A stretch of 64,000 bases of DNA from Pelagihabitans sp965238025. Lineage in GTDB: Bacteria; Bacteroidota; Bacteroidia; Flavobacteriales; Flavobacteriaceae. The stretch covers positions 3,472,001 through 3,536,000 of the forward strand of contig OZ250162.1 of NCBI GenBank assembly GCA_965238025.1. The letters run 5' to 3'. A program made the translations under genes and the position numbers. The notes under the pieces were generated by a model. The model worked only from the letters and a program-made list of their open reading frames with translations, had not been told where the DNA came from and ran no database searches. Below are positions 45,852 through 54,503 of this stretch, in pieces; position 1 is the first letter of the stretch, and each line of letters opens with the position of its first letter.

Positions 45852-47843
45852 ATGAAAAATCGAGACCTCATCCAGCCTAACTTCATCAAAAAAATCATTT
45901 GCCCAATTTTTAATGCCGTCCTTTTTTTCTGTTTTACCACACTTTTTTCTCAAACACAAAAAAAAAATTTGACCATCATTCATACGAATGACCTGCAATC
46001 CAGATTGTTGGGTTTTGCCCCCAACGCAGATTTCACCCCTCTTACCATAAATGACGATAAAACAGTCGGGGGAATAGCAAGGGTTGCCAATGTAATCCGT
46101 AACCAAAAAGCGATTGCCCCGGAACAAACCCTGATCTTAGATGGTGGGGATTGGATGATGGGCACTTTATTTCAAACAATCGGAACCAGTGAAGGTACCG
46201 AATTAAGGCTGATGCAGGCCATAGGTTATGACGCCGCAGTAATCGGAAACCATGAATTCGATTTTAATTGTAATGGGTTGGCAGATATTATTGAATCGGC
46301 CTTGAAACATGGGGGTATTCCCCAGCTTGTATTATCCAACGGAAATTTTAGCACCGAACATAGAGAAGATGATCGTCTGGAAGCCCTTTACGAGTCGGGA
46401 AAGATCGCACCTTATTTTATCGCGGAGAAAAATGGATTAAAGATAGGCATGTTCGGCTTGTTGGGAATTGAAGCGGTAAATGCGGCTCCTTATATCGAGC
46501 CCATGACCTTTGACGACCCTATTGAATCAGCTAAAAAAATGGTCGCCTATTTAAAAAATGAAGCACAGGTAGACCTAATCATTTGTATGACCCATTCGGG
46601 TGTAAGGCAATTAGATGATGGTACTTGGGGTGGCGAAGATGTTGATTTGGCTAGAGCCGTACCTGAAATTGATGTCGTGGTAAGCGGGCACTCCCACACC
46701 CCACTTCACGAACCGATCATGATAGACGGAACACCAGTGGTACAAGCAGGTTCCGAGGGGCAATATGTAGGTGTTCTGAAAATGCAATACCAAGATGGGG
46801 CAATAAGCATGACCGATTACCAACTGATAGATATTGATGATTCATTTGCCGCGGAGGAAGACATTAGCGCCATGGTAGATCATTTTCAAGGTATAATCGA
46901 TAGCACGGTATTGAAAAAATACGATACCCGTTTTACCGATATTTTGGCGGAAACCGATTTTGACCTAGCCATTTCCAGAGACAATTTATTAGAAAGTAAT
47001 TTAGGAATGTTTGCCGCCGATGCCATTCGCTTTGGGGTGGAAAAATATTCGGATCATCCAGAAATACCAGTGGTAGGTTTTACTACGGCCGGACTGATCA
47101 GGGATAATTTGCTTAGAGGTGAAAAAGGGTTACAGCAGGTTTCCGATCTCTTTCGGATAATGCCTTTAGGCCGGGGTGTTTTAGATCAGGATCCAGGATA
47201 CCCTTTGGCAAAAGGTTTTATTACACCAGCGGAGTTAAAAAGTGTTTTAGAAATTTTATTGATTGCCCCATCGATCAAAGATGATGCCTATTTCCCATAT
47301 TTTTCAGGTATTCGTTTTAAATACAATCCGAACAGGGCGCCTCTCGATCAGGTTTATGAAATAGAAATCGGTAACCAAGCTGATGGCTATACCCCACTCG
47401 ATATTTCATCCGATGAAGGATTAATAGGCATAGGCATGAACACTTATATTTATGAATCGGTTAGTCTTATTGACGAAATCAGTAAAGGTATTCTAACCGT
47501 GACTCCCAAACATGCAGACGGCACCCCGATTGAAGATATAAACGATGCATTGTTGGACTTTTCTAAATCAAAACCTGGAACTCAGGAAGTAAAAGAGTGG
47601 AGCGCCTTATTTCAATTTACACAAAGTTTTAAGGATATAAACGGAAATACAATTCCCGATTTTCCTGAATCTTACAAAAAAGCAGAGGTGCGTCAGATTA
47701 AAATTGCTAGTTGGAGCCCTTCTTTAATGTATAAGAGTGCGACCAAGGTAATGTGGGGAGTAACGGTTATCTTTCTCTTGATCGCCCTCTTATTTGGTTG
47801 GTTGCTCAGAAGACTTTTAAAAAAAAGAAGGTCGGTATCCTAA
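45852..47843 (+). CDS. Membrane-anchored 5'-nucleotidase/metallophosphatase family protein
   Basis: 663 residues. Signal-like N-terminus (hydrophobic at about 13-35), a metallophosphatase domain at about 38-300 (HTNDLQSRL, DGGDWMMG, GNHEFDFN, MTHSG, SGHSHTPL) and a UshA-like 5'-nucleotidase C-terminal domain to about 580. The second metal ligand, normally His in TNDxH, is Gln here. A last transmembrane helix (about 632-652) is followed by a basic tail, so the protein is anchored at its C-terminus, unlike soluble UshA. Substrate could be nucleotides or cyclic nucleotides. Confidence 0.9.
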   Translation: MKNRDLIQPNFIKKIICPIFNAVLFFCFTTLFSQTQKKNLTIIHTNDLQSRLLGFAPNADFTPLTINDDKTVGGIARVANVIRNQKAIAPEQTLILDGGDWMMGTLFQTIGTSEGTELRLMQAIGYDAAVIGNHEFDFNCNGLADIIESALKHGGIPQLVLSNGNFSTEHREDDRLEALYESGKIAPYFIAEKNGLKIGMFGLLGIEAVNAAPYIEPMTFDDPIESAKKMVAYLKNEAQVDLIICMTHSGVRQLDDGTWGGEDVDLARAVPEIDVVVSGHSHTPLHEPIMIDGTPVVQAGSEGQYVGVLKMQYQDGAISMTDYQLIDIDDSFAAEEDISAMVDHFQGIIDSTVLKKYDTRFTDILAETDFDLAISRDNLLESNLGMFAADAIRFGVEKYSDHPEIPVVGFTTAGLIRDNLLRGEKGLQQVSDLFRIMPLGRGVLDQDPGYPLAKGFITPAELKSVLEILLIAPSIKDDAYFPYFSGIRFKYNPNRAPLDQVYEIEIGNQADGYTPLDISSDEGLIGIGMNTYIYESVSLIDEISKGILTVTPKHADGTPIEDINDALLDFSKSKPGTQEVKEWSALFQFTQSFKDINGNTIPDFPESYKKAEVRQIKIASWSPSLMYKSATKVMWGVTVIFLLIALLFGWLLRRLLKKRRSVS

Positions 47844-47856
47844 AAACGCTTAAAAA

Positions 47857-48390
47857 ATGGGGCTATATCAAAATTTGGCAAGGATCGGATCAAGATTAAT
47901 GGGAAAACAAAAACTGTTTAAATACGGTTTTAACCTGTCACCCATGTACAGAAGAAGTACAGCCCGTGTGATTTCTGTTTCGAAAGATATATTGCAGGTA
48001 CGGATTAAACTTCCGATCAGTTACAAAAACCGAAATTATGTCAACTCAATATACGGCGGAAGCATGTTCTCTGCGGTAGATCCAATTCCCATGGTACAAT
48101 TGATTAATCTTTTAGAGGACGATTATGTTGTTTGGGACAAGTCTGCCGAAATTTTTTTTAAACGTCCCGCTAGAGAGAATCTATATGCAGATTTCACTTA
48201 TACTTTAGAAGAACTTGATGACATCAGGAAACGGGTTACATTGGCAAATGAAATTGAAATAGTTAAAACAAGTCTTCTTACAGATAAGCACAAAACAAAA
48301 ACGTATTGCGAGGTTCGAAAAACGATTTACATTGCCGATAAATCCTATTACAAAAAGAAAAGGCTTCAAAAAAAAAGACAATTCAGTTAA
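47857..48390 (+). CDS. DUF4442-family hotdog-fold protein
   Basis: 177 residues matching the DUF4442 (YiiD-like) hotdog thioesterase relatives: KNRNYVNSIYGGSMFSAVDP at about 56-75 and YVVWDKSAEIFFKRPARENL at about 90. The positively charged C-terminus (KKKRLQKKRQ) is unusual. Substrate unknown; acyl-CoA thioesterase activity is a guess from the fold. It starts 13 bases after the nucleotidase gene and is directly followed by the arginase gene. Confidence 0.85.
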   Translation: MGLYQNLARIGSRLMGKQKLFKYGFNLSPMYRRSTARVISVSKDILQVRIKLPISYKNRNYVNSIYGGSMFSAVDPIPMVQLINLLEDDYVVWDKSAEIFFKRPARENLYADFTYTLEELDDIRKRVTLANEIEIVKTSLLTDKHKTKTYCEVRKTIYIADKSYYKKKRLQKKRQFS

Positions 48391-49188
48391 ATGATTGAAA
48401 ATATCATGACCAAAATCAATATTCAAGGTATTCAATATGACGCAAAATCATCCTACCAGCAAGGACCAAGATTGGCGCCGCCATTAATTCGTGAAGCTCT
48501 TCATTGCGGTTCTATGAACCTATTTGCGGAAAACGGTGTTTCAGTTGAAAATAAAAATATTGATGACCAAGGTGATTTTGAAATAACCGACTATATGGAT
48601 GTTGAAGAAATCACAAAAACCCATTTAGAAAGTGGGGCCAAAGTTTTTACTATTGGTGGCGACCATTCTATAACGTACCCTATCATTAAAGCACATCATG
48701 ACCGATATCCAAAATTGGACATCCTTCATATAGATGCCCATGCCGATCTTTATGACGACTTTGAAGGCGACAAACATTCGCATGCCTGCCCTTTTGCGCG
48801 GATTATGGAAAGTGGTCTGGCCGCACGACTAGTGCAAGTGGGCATTCGGACCTTGAACCCCCATCAAGCGGAACAGGCTGAAAAATTCAAAGTAGAGGTA
48901 CATCAAATGAAGAATCTTAATCTGAAGTCAATCCCAAAATTTAAAAACCCCCTATATATTTCCTTGGATATGGATGGTTTTGACCCGGCCTTTGCCCCAG
49001 GGGTTTCGCATCACGAGCCAGGCGGTTTATCTTCTAGGCAAGTCATCGATTTAATTCAAAATATCAACACCGAAGTGGTCGGAGCAGACATCGTGGAATA
49101 CAACCCTAACAGGGATTTTCAGAAGATGACCGCCTTTTTAGCCGCAAAAATGATGAAAGAAATTATTGGTAAAATGATGGAGAAATAA
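48391..49188 (+). CDS. Arginase/agmatinase family, plant-arginase-like
   Basis: 265 residues, with the binuclear manganese motifs GGDHS, DAHADLYDDFEGDKHSH and SLDMDGFDP. The segment PAFAPGVSHHEPGGLSSRQ and the C-terminal ADIVEYNPNRDFQKMT match the plant arginase/agmatinase subfamily far more than E. coli SpeB or urea-cycle arginase. Substrate could be arginine, agmatine or a related guanidino compound. The ATG directly abuts the stop of the DUF4442 gene; an alternative ATG lies five codons downstream. Confidence 0.9.
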   Translation: MIENIMTKINIQGIQYDAKSSYQQGPRLAPPLIREALHCGSMNLFAENGVSVENKNIDDQGDFEITDYMDVEEITKTHLESGAKVFTIGGDHSITYPIIKAHHDRYPKLDILHIDAHADLYDDFEGDKHSHACPFARIMESGLAARLVQVGIRTLNPHQAEQAEKFKVEVHQMKNLNLKSIPKFKNPLYISLDMDGFDPAFAPGVSHHEPGGLSSRQVIDLIQNINTEVVGADIVEYNPNRDFQKMTAFLAAKMMKEIIGKMMEK

Positions 49189-49264
49189 CCGCCAGGTAAA
49201 TCTTTACAAAGCCAGTTAACGACATTGAATATAACGCTATCTTTAATCCTCCAAAGAATTCTAA

Positions 49265-50689
49265 ATGGAATGTATTAGCATTTTTGATATGCTCAAGATC
49301 GGGATAGGTCCATCTAGTTCCCATACACTCGGTCCATGGCGTGCCGCCGAGCGCTGGCTAGCAAAGTTAAAGACAGGAAATCTTTTTGAAAGCGTCGAGA
49401 AAGTGCAGGTTCATGTATACGGTTCGCTTTCTTTGACAGGAAAGGGCCATGCAACTGATTACGCAATTATTCTTGGGCTTTCAGGAACAGATCCAGAGTA
49501 TATTCCTGTTTCCGATATTCACAACATAGTCGAGCAGGTAACAGCTTCCAATCTACTATTGTTGGGTAATTCGAGAACGATACCTTTCTCTCCTAAAACG
49601 GATATTATTTTCCATAGGAAATTTCTCCCGTTTCATGCCAATGGGCTGCGGTTCGAATGCCTTCTAAAAAATGGAAAAAAGAAATCACAAACCTACTACT
49701 CCATTGGTGGTGGTTTTGTAATACAGGAAGAACGGAAGAACGCAAAGCGTAAAATAGCCAATTTCAATACGTTTCCCTTCCCTATAGAAAAAGGTGAAGC
49801 ACTTTTGGCCTATTGTGAGCAGGAAAGCAAACCTATTTCCGAAATTGTACTTGAAAATGAGCGTTCCCTGCGAAAAGATATCGAGATAGACGTTCAAATA
49901 CAGCGTATATGGGAAACCATGCTCGAATGTATATACCTTGGTTGCCATACGGAAGGTAACCTTCCCGGCGGTCTCAATGTACGCCGTCGGGCGTATGACA
50001 TTCAGAAAAAATTAAAGGGCAATGTTCCCTATTCCAATTCCGAGGAATGGATGAGCAGTATCCGTCAGACGGAAGTGAAATTTCGCCAAATTTTACAATG
50101 GGTCAATTGTTTTGCCCTGGCCGTAAATGAAGTCAATGCATCTTTAGGTCGTGTGGTAACGGCACCAACAAACGGTAGTGCCGGGGTAATTCCTGCGGTA
50201 TTGATGTACTATTTGGTCATTGAAAATCACGAAGCCGGTTTTAACGAGATCAAACAATTTTTATTAGTCGCGGGTGAAATAGGGAGCATCTTTAAAAAAG
50301 GAGCCACCATCTCGGCCGCCATGGGCGGTTGCCAAGCTGAAATTGGCGTATCTTCTGCCATGGCAGCAGCTGGGTTAACAGAGCTTTTAGGGGGCACGCC
50401 AGAACAAGTGTTAATGGCAGCCGAAATTGCCATGGAACATCATTTGGGCCTTACATGTGACCCGATTGGCGGACTCGTACAAGTACCCTGCATTGAGAGG
50501 AATTCCATGGGCGCGATAAAGGCTATTAATGCTTCGGAATTGGCGCTTGGCAGTAATCCTAAAGAAGCAAAAGTGCCATTGGATAAAGTGGTGAACACCA
50601 TGTGGGAAACAGCAAAGGATATGAATTCCAAATACAAGGAAACTTCCGAAGGCGGATTAGCGGTCGGAGTATTTTTAAGTGATTGTTGA
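49265..50689 (+). CDS. sdaA: L-serine ammonia-lyase, iron-sulfur type
   Basis: 474 residues, single-chain SdaA type converting serine to pyruvate and ammonia. N-terminus has FDMLKIGIGPSSSHTLGP (beta domain); the catalytic alpha domain has GGCQAEIG, LTCDPIGGLVQVPCIERN, whose cysteines bind the 4Fe-4S cluster. Both domains are present, as in E. coli SdaA/SdaB. The iron-sulfur cluster makes it oxygen-sensitive in general. It follows the arginase gene with a 76-base gap and has its own TATCTTTA box at 49238-49245. Confidence 0.96.
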   Translation: MECISIFDMLKIGIGPSSSHTLGPWRAAERWLAKLKTGNLFESVEKVQVHVYGSLSLTGKGHATDYAIILGLSGTDPEYIPVSDIHNIVEQVTASNLLLLGNSRTIPFSPKTDIIFHRKFLPFHANGLRFECLLKNGKKKSQTYYSIGGGFVIQEERKNAKRKIANFNTFPFPIEKGEALLAYCEQESKPISEIVLENERSLRKDIEIDVQIQRIWETMLECIYLGCHTEGNLPGGLNVRRRAYDIQKKLKGNVPYSNSEEWMSSIRQTEVKFRQILQWVNCFALAVNEVNASLGRVVTAPTNGSAGVIPAVLMYYLVIENHEAGFNEIKQFLLVAGEIGSIFKKGATISAAMGGCQAEIGVSSAMAAAGLTELLGGTPEQVLMAAEIAMEHHLGLTCDPIGGLVQVPCIERNSMGAIKAINASELALGSNPKEAKVPLDKVVNTMWETAKDMNSKYKETSEGGLAVGVFLSDC

Positions 50690-50706
50690 TTTAATTCAAA
50701 CCAAAA

Positions 50707-51645
50707 CTACTCTATTCTTGGGGTAACCGTTATTTTACGAAAGGAAACCGGACCATGGTCTCCCTGTATTTGAAAAGATCCGGATTCACCTTCTCTACTA
50801 TCAAGGGCGCCACCGGTTATCCCTGGAATATTTTGTTCGCTAATGATTGTCTTGCCATTAGCGATTATCGAAACCCGTCTTCCTATCAGGGTAATATCAT
50901 AGGTTTGCCACTCCCCTGCTGGTTTAGCGGCCATTTCATTTGGTGTTAGGAACCCATAGATACCACCGAACAATACACTCGCAGGTTCCTTGTTGATATC
51001 ATCCGTGATCTGAACCTCATAACGACCGCGAAGATAGAATCCGCTATTACTTCCTTCGGGTATTTTGAATTCAACATGTACCTTAAAATCTTTGAATTTC
51101 TGTTCGGAAATCAAATTGGCACCAGATTTAGGGCTTTTTAAAATACCATCTTCAACGATCCATTGATTTTTACCCAAGGCTTCCCATCCCGTAAGGTCCT
51201 TACCATTAAATAGTTCAATTGGTGTTCCCCAAACAGGATTACCTACATAGGTAAGTTTAGGAGCCCGAACAGCTGTCCAATCATATGTTTTTCCATCGGT
51301 ATAAATCATTGTACCTTTTAGTCCGTCATCCTCCATCATACCTTCAAACTGCATGTCCTGACCTTCCGGTTCCCATTGTCTGGGGATTGAAAAATTAAAT
51401 TTCCCATCATTCAGTTTTATTTCGGATATAGGCCTCGCACTGCCGAACGCATAGACGAACCTTCCTACCAAGGTATTGTATCCGGAGTGTTTTATTTCTA
51501 GCCACGAGGGTAATTCCTCCCCTTCTTGCTCTATCACCAAATCCCACGTACCTTCTATGGTCTTCGCATCCTGCGCAAAAGCAGCTGAAAACAAAACTTG
51601 TAATAACATTAAGGTGGTAAGGAGTAATTTAATTTGAATTTTCAT
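50707..51645 (-). CDS. Secreted DUF1080 (3-keto-disaccharide hydrolase-like) protein
   Basis: 312 residues with a signal peptide ending near AAFAQ (residue 25). An N-terminal lipocalin-like beta region (about 28-125, TWDLVIEQEGEELPSWLEI) precedes a DUF1080 domain with concanavalin fold from about 140 (IELFNGKDLTGWEALGKNQ, FKIPEGSNSGFYLRGRYEV). DUF1080 proteins bind or cleave glycans and keto-sugars; this one is likely periplasmic or extracellular. Convergent with sdaA, 17 bases away. Confidence 0.88.
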   Translation of the reverse strand: MKIQIKLLLTTLMLLQVLFSAAFAQDAKTIEGTWDLVIEQEGEELPSWLEIKHSGYNTLVGRFVYAFGSARPISEIKLNDGKFNFSIPRQWEPEGQDMQFEGMMEDDGLKGTMIYTDGKTYDWTAVRAPKLTYVGNPVWGTPIELFNGKDLTGWEALGKNQWIVEDGILKSPKSGANLISEQKFKDFKVHVEFKIPEGSNSGFYLRGRYEVQITDDINKEPASVLFGGIYGFLTPNEMAAKPAGEWQTYDITLIGRRVSIIANGKTIISEQNIPGITGGALDSREGESGSFQIQGDHGPVSFRKITVTPRIE

Positions 51646-51695
51646 ATAAAGTCTTTTAAATTTATGTGGTAATTGTAAGATATATTTCTGAGTAG

Positions 51696-52151
51696 CTAAT
51701 CACAGTCTTCCTTCCTTCGCGTATCGATCAGGTAAACAATTTTCCATTTATCCTCAAATTTTACAAGCTGAAAGGAATTTACGCCGCAATGGTGAAATTC
51801 GTCATTGAGCCAAAATTCATAGGGCGTCCATGCATTTGCCATTTCCCCATCAATTTGAATGGTAAAGGATTTTAATTTCTCCTCAAACTTTGTGGTCTTG
51901 GGAATGCTGGCCATTCCTTGTACAAACTTATTGTAGGGCGTTGAACGGACCACAGTGTTCCCCAGAGAATCTTTTGAAATGGTCTGCAGCACAATTGCGT
52001 CTGCCGCACTTTGCTGAAGTGCAAGTGTATCCTGGGCATGAAAACCATCAAAAAAAGTCACGATGGCATTTTGTACGGCCGCCTTTTCCGCGTCCTGAGC
52101 TTGAGCAATACTGCAGACTACAAATGCAATAGCAATTAGGGTATTTTTCAT
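51696..52151 (-). CDS. Secreted NTF2-like (SnoaL) protein
   Basis: 151 residues with a signal peptide ending near AQAQ (residue 19). The NTF2-like fold is indicated by the helix AAVQNAIVTFFDGFHAQDT, strands such as MANAWTPYEFWLNDEF and the C-terminal FQLVKFEDKWKIVYLIDTR. These proteins bind small ligands or act as enzymes; nothing identifies the ligand. The downstream DUF1080 gene lies 50 bases away on the same strand and may share its transcript. Confidence 0.85.
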   Translation of the reverse strand: MKNTLIAIAFVVCSIAQAQDAEKAAVQNAIVTFFDGFHAQDTLALQQSAADAIVLQTISKDSLGNTVVRSTPYNKFVQGMASIPKTTKFEEKLKSFTIQIDGEMANAWTPYEFWLNDEFHHCGVNSFQLVKFEDKWKIVYLIDTRRKEDCD

Positions 52152-52295
52152 TAGTGTCTATTTTTTCAAATATATTGAAAATTAGAACATCCTTGAATAT
52201 CGGGGTTTTGATTCAAATACGGAACATTTTGAAATCTTGAACTTTTATTTGCCTCGAACAAAATCCTTACTTTTAGGCCACCAAAACAAACACAT

Positions 52296-53114
52296 ATGTC
52301 TGTAGCAAAAAAAGAATACAAAAGGGTAACGGTGAAATCGTTAGTCGATATGAAAAAAAATGGAGAGAAAATCTCCATGCTTACGGCCTACGATTACTCA
52401 ATGGCTAAAATTGTAGATTCTGCAAATGTTGATGTAATCCTTGTTGGCGACTCTGCCAGTAACGTTATGGCCGGCCATGAAACGACCCTTCCCATTACCT
52501 TAGACCAGATGATCTACCATGCGTCTTCCGTAATACGGGCTATTGATCGGGCCCTTGTGGTGGTTGATATTCCTTTTGGCAGTTACCAAAGTGATCCTAA
52601 AGAGGCCTTGCGTTCGGCGATCAGAATTATGAAAGAAAGTGGTGCACATGCCGTAAAAGTTGAAGGCGGCTATGAAATAAAGGAATCCGTAAAAAGAATC
52701 CTCAATGCGGGGATTCCTGTAATGGGCCATTTGGGCCTCACCCCTCAGAGCATCTATAAATTTGGCACTTATACGGTTCGTGCAAAGGAGGAAGAGGAAG
52801 CCGATAAACTCTTGGAGGATGCAAAATTATTGGAAAAATTAGGCTGTTTCGGCATCGTATTGGAAAAAATTCCCGCGGACCTGACCAAAAAGGTATCTGA
52901 AAGTATTTCCATACCTACCATAGGTATAGGAGGCGGAAAGTATGCAGACGGGCAGGTCTTGGTCATTCATGATCTTTTGGGAATGACACATGAATTTAAT
53001 CCACGGTTTTTAAGGCGTTATATGAACCTTTATGAAGATATGGGAAAAGCAATTTCCAACTACGTAAAAGATGTCAAAAACAAAGACTTTCCTAGTGACG
53101 GGGAGCAGTATTAA
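52296..53114 (+). CDS. panB: 3-Methyl-2-oxobutanoate hydroxymethyltransferase
   Basis: 272 residues, the first pantothenate-specific enzyme, forming ketopantoate. Conserved landmarks include LTAYDYSMAKIVDSA, VDVILVGDSASNVMAGHE (Mg-binding Asp), AHAVKVEGGYE, MGHLGLTPQS, and IPTIGIGGGKYADGQVLV. A TACTTTTA box at 52268-52275 lies 20 bases before the ATG. The RluA-type gene follows after 40 bases. panC/panD are not in the window. Confidence 0.96.
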   Translation: MSVAKKEYKRVTVKSLVDMKKNGEKISMLTAYDYSMAKIVDSANVDVILVGDSASNVMAGHETTLPITLDQMIYHASSVIRAIDRALVVVDIPFGSYQSDPKEALRSAIRIMKESGAHAVKVEGGYEIKESVKRILNAGIPVMGHLGLTPQSIYKFGTYTVRAKEEEEADKLLEDAKLLEKLGCFGIVLEKIPADLTKKVSESISIPTIGIGGGKYADGQVLVIHDLLGMTHEFNPRFLRRYMNLYEDMGKAISNYVKDVKNKDFPSDGEQY

Positions 53115-53154
53115 TCGGTTGATTTAATAACATCCTTTAAATAGCTATTCTCAA

Positions 53155-53862
53155 TTGTCTAATAATCTTAAAATCAAACATTCAAACCCAAAGAACCTTC
53201 AGGTACTCTATGAAGACAATCACCTGATCGCGATCAATAAAAGAGCCGGTGATATTGTTCAGGGTGACAAAACGGGCGATATGCCCTTAAACGAGGTGGT
53301 AAAATTATACCTCAAGGAAAAATACAAGAAGCCCGGTAATGTTTATCTGGGTGTCGTGCATAGGCTGGATAGGCCTACAACCGGCATCGTGGTCTTTGCA
53401 AAAACCTCGAAGGCCTTGCCGCGGTTAAACAAGCTGTTTGCCCAAAAAGAGGCGCAAAAAACGTATTGGGCCGTGGTAAAGAACAGCCCTCCAAAGCAAA
53501 CCGATTCCCTTATTCATTGGCTCAAACGCAACCCCAAACAAAACAAATCATATGCGCATAGCAAGGAAGTACCGGATAGCAAGAAAGCTATTTTAGACTA
53601 TACCATTACTAAAAAATTGAATGCCTATTTTTTATTGGAAATAAATCTAAAAACCGGACGCCACCATCAGATACGGGCACAATTAACTGCTATCGGTTGC
53701 CCAATAAAGGGAGATTTAAAATATGGTTTTGACCGTAGCAACAAAGATGGGGGTATTCATTTACATGCCCGCAGTCTCAAATTCGTGCATCCTGTAAAAA
53801 AGGAAAAACTAGAACTTGTGGCAGAACCACCACAGGATCCCGTTTGGAACGCTTGTTGCTAA
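53155..53862 (+). CDS. RluA-family pseudouridine synthase
   Basis: 235 residues from TTG 53155, the only plausible start; the next ATG would cut into the catalytic domain. The first strand, LYEDNHLIAINKRAG, and the catalytic motif HRLDRPTTGIVVFAK (Asp near residue 78) are intact, as are GRHHQIRAQL and HLHARSLKF. Members modify uridine in rRNA or tRNA; without an S4 domain the target here is unclear. Located just after panB, as in several Flavobacteriia. Confidence 0.93.
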   Translation: MSNNLKIKHSNPKNLQVLYEDNHLIAINKRAGDIVQGDKTGDMPLNEVVKLYLKEKYKKPGNVYLGVVHRLDRPTTGIVVFAKTSKALPRLNKLFAQKEAQKTYWAVVKNSPPKQTDSLIHWLKRNPKQNKSYAHSKEVPDSKKAILDYTITKKLNAYFLLEINLKTGRHHQIRAQLTAIGCPIKGDLKYGFDRSNKDGGIHLHARSLKFVHPVKKEKLELVAEPPQDPVWNACC

Positions 53863-53897
53863 TTTTATTACATTTAAACACTATTAATTCCAAAATC

Positions 53898-54452
53898 ATG
53901 ATCAAAAGAACACTCTTATTAGTTGTATTGGTACTTGTAAGTTCGTGCGGTACCCACAATTCAATCGACACTTTTTATAATGCACATAAAGATGATGATC
54001 AGGTCACTGCCGTTCGCGTACCTCGTTTTATGCTATCTCTTTTAAGCAACATTTCCCCAGAGATGCAATCGCTTATTGGCAATACCAAAGACCTGAGGTA
54101 TATGCAGTTCCCAAGCGTGACGGCCGAACGTACACGGTTTCTCAACAAACAAATGAACGGCATTACCGGTAGTTCTTTTATCGAGGTTTATCGGAAGAAT
54201 GACGAGTTAAAACGTAATGTGGTTTCAATTAGGGAAAAGAAAGATGCCGTTAAGGAAATTCTTATTTATAATAACAATGCCCTTCAGGGCTCTTTCCTTT
54301 ATTTTAATGGAAATTTTGATCCGGTTAAGGTCCGCGAAATGGCCAATAACGAAGAGTTTCGGGACTTGGGCGATGGTCTTATAAAACAATTTAACATGGG
54401 AACGCCAAAAATAAATCCAGAGAAAGAAAACGAAAAATCAGATGGGAATTAG
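53898..54452 (+). CDS. DUF4252-family lipoprotein
   Basis: 184 residues from ATG 53898, chosen because it starts a perfect lipoprotein signal (MIKRTLLLVVLVLVSSC, lipobox with Cys at about 17). An upstream start in the same frame at 53844 would bury the signal. Residues 20-160 form the DUF4252 domain (FMLSLLSNISPEMQSLIGN, DAVKEILIYNNNALQGSFLY). Function unknown; it should be anchored in the outer membrane or periplasm. It is 35 bases after the pseudouridine synthase gene. Confidence 0.87.
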   Translation: MIKRTLLLVVLVLVSSCGTHNSIDTFYNAHKDDDQVTAVRVPRFMLSLLSNISPEMQSLIGNTKDLRYMQFPSVTAERTRFLNKQMNGITGSSFIEVYRKNDELKRNVVSIREKKDAVKEILIYNNNALQGSFLYFNGNFDPVKVREMANNEEFRDLGDGLIKQFNMGTPKINPEKENEKSDGN

Positions 54453-54474
54453 AAGCTAAAAAAGCTAAGATAAC

Positions 54475-54503
54475 ATGCCCCAGGTAACAATAGGGCATTT
54501 TTT
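54475..54503 (+). terminator. Terminator of the panB-DUF4252 run
   Basis: ATGCCC and GGGCAT (54475-54480 with 54493-54498) around a 12-base loop, followed by T residues; overlaps the stop of the convergent TPR gene. Confidence 0.7.
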
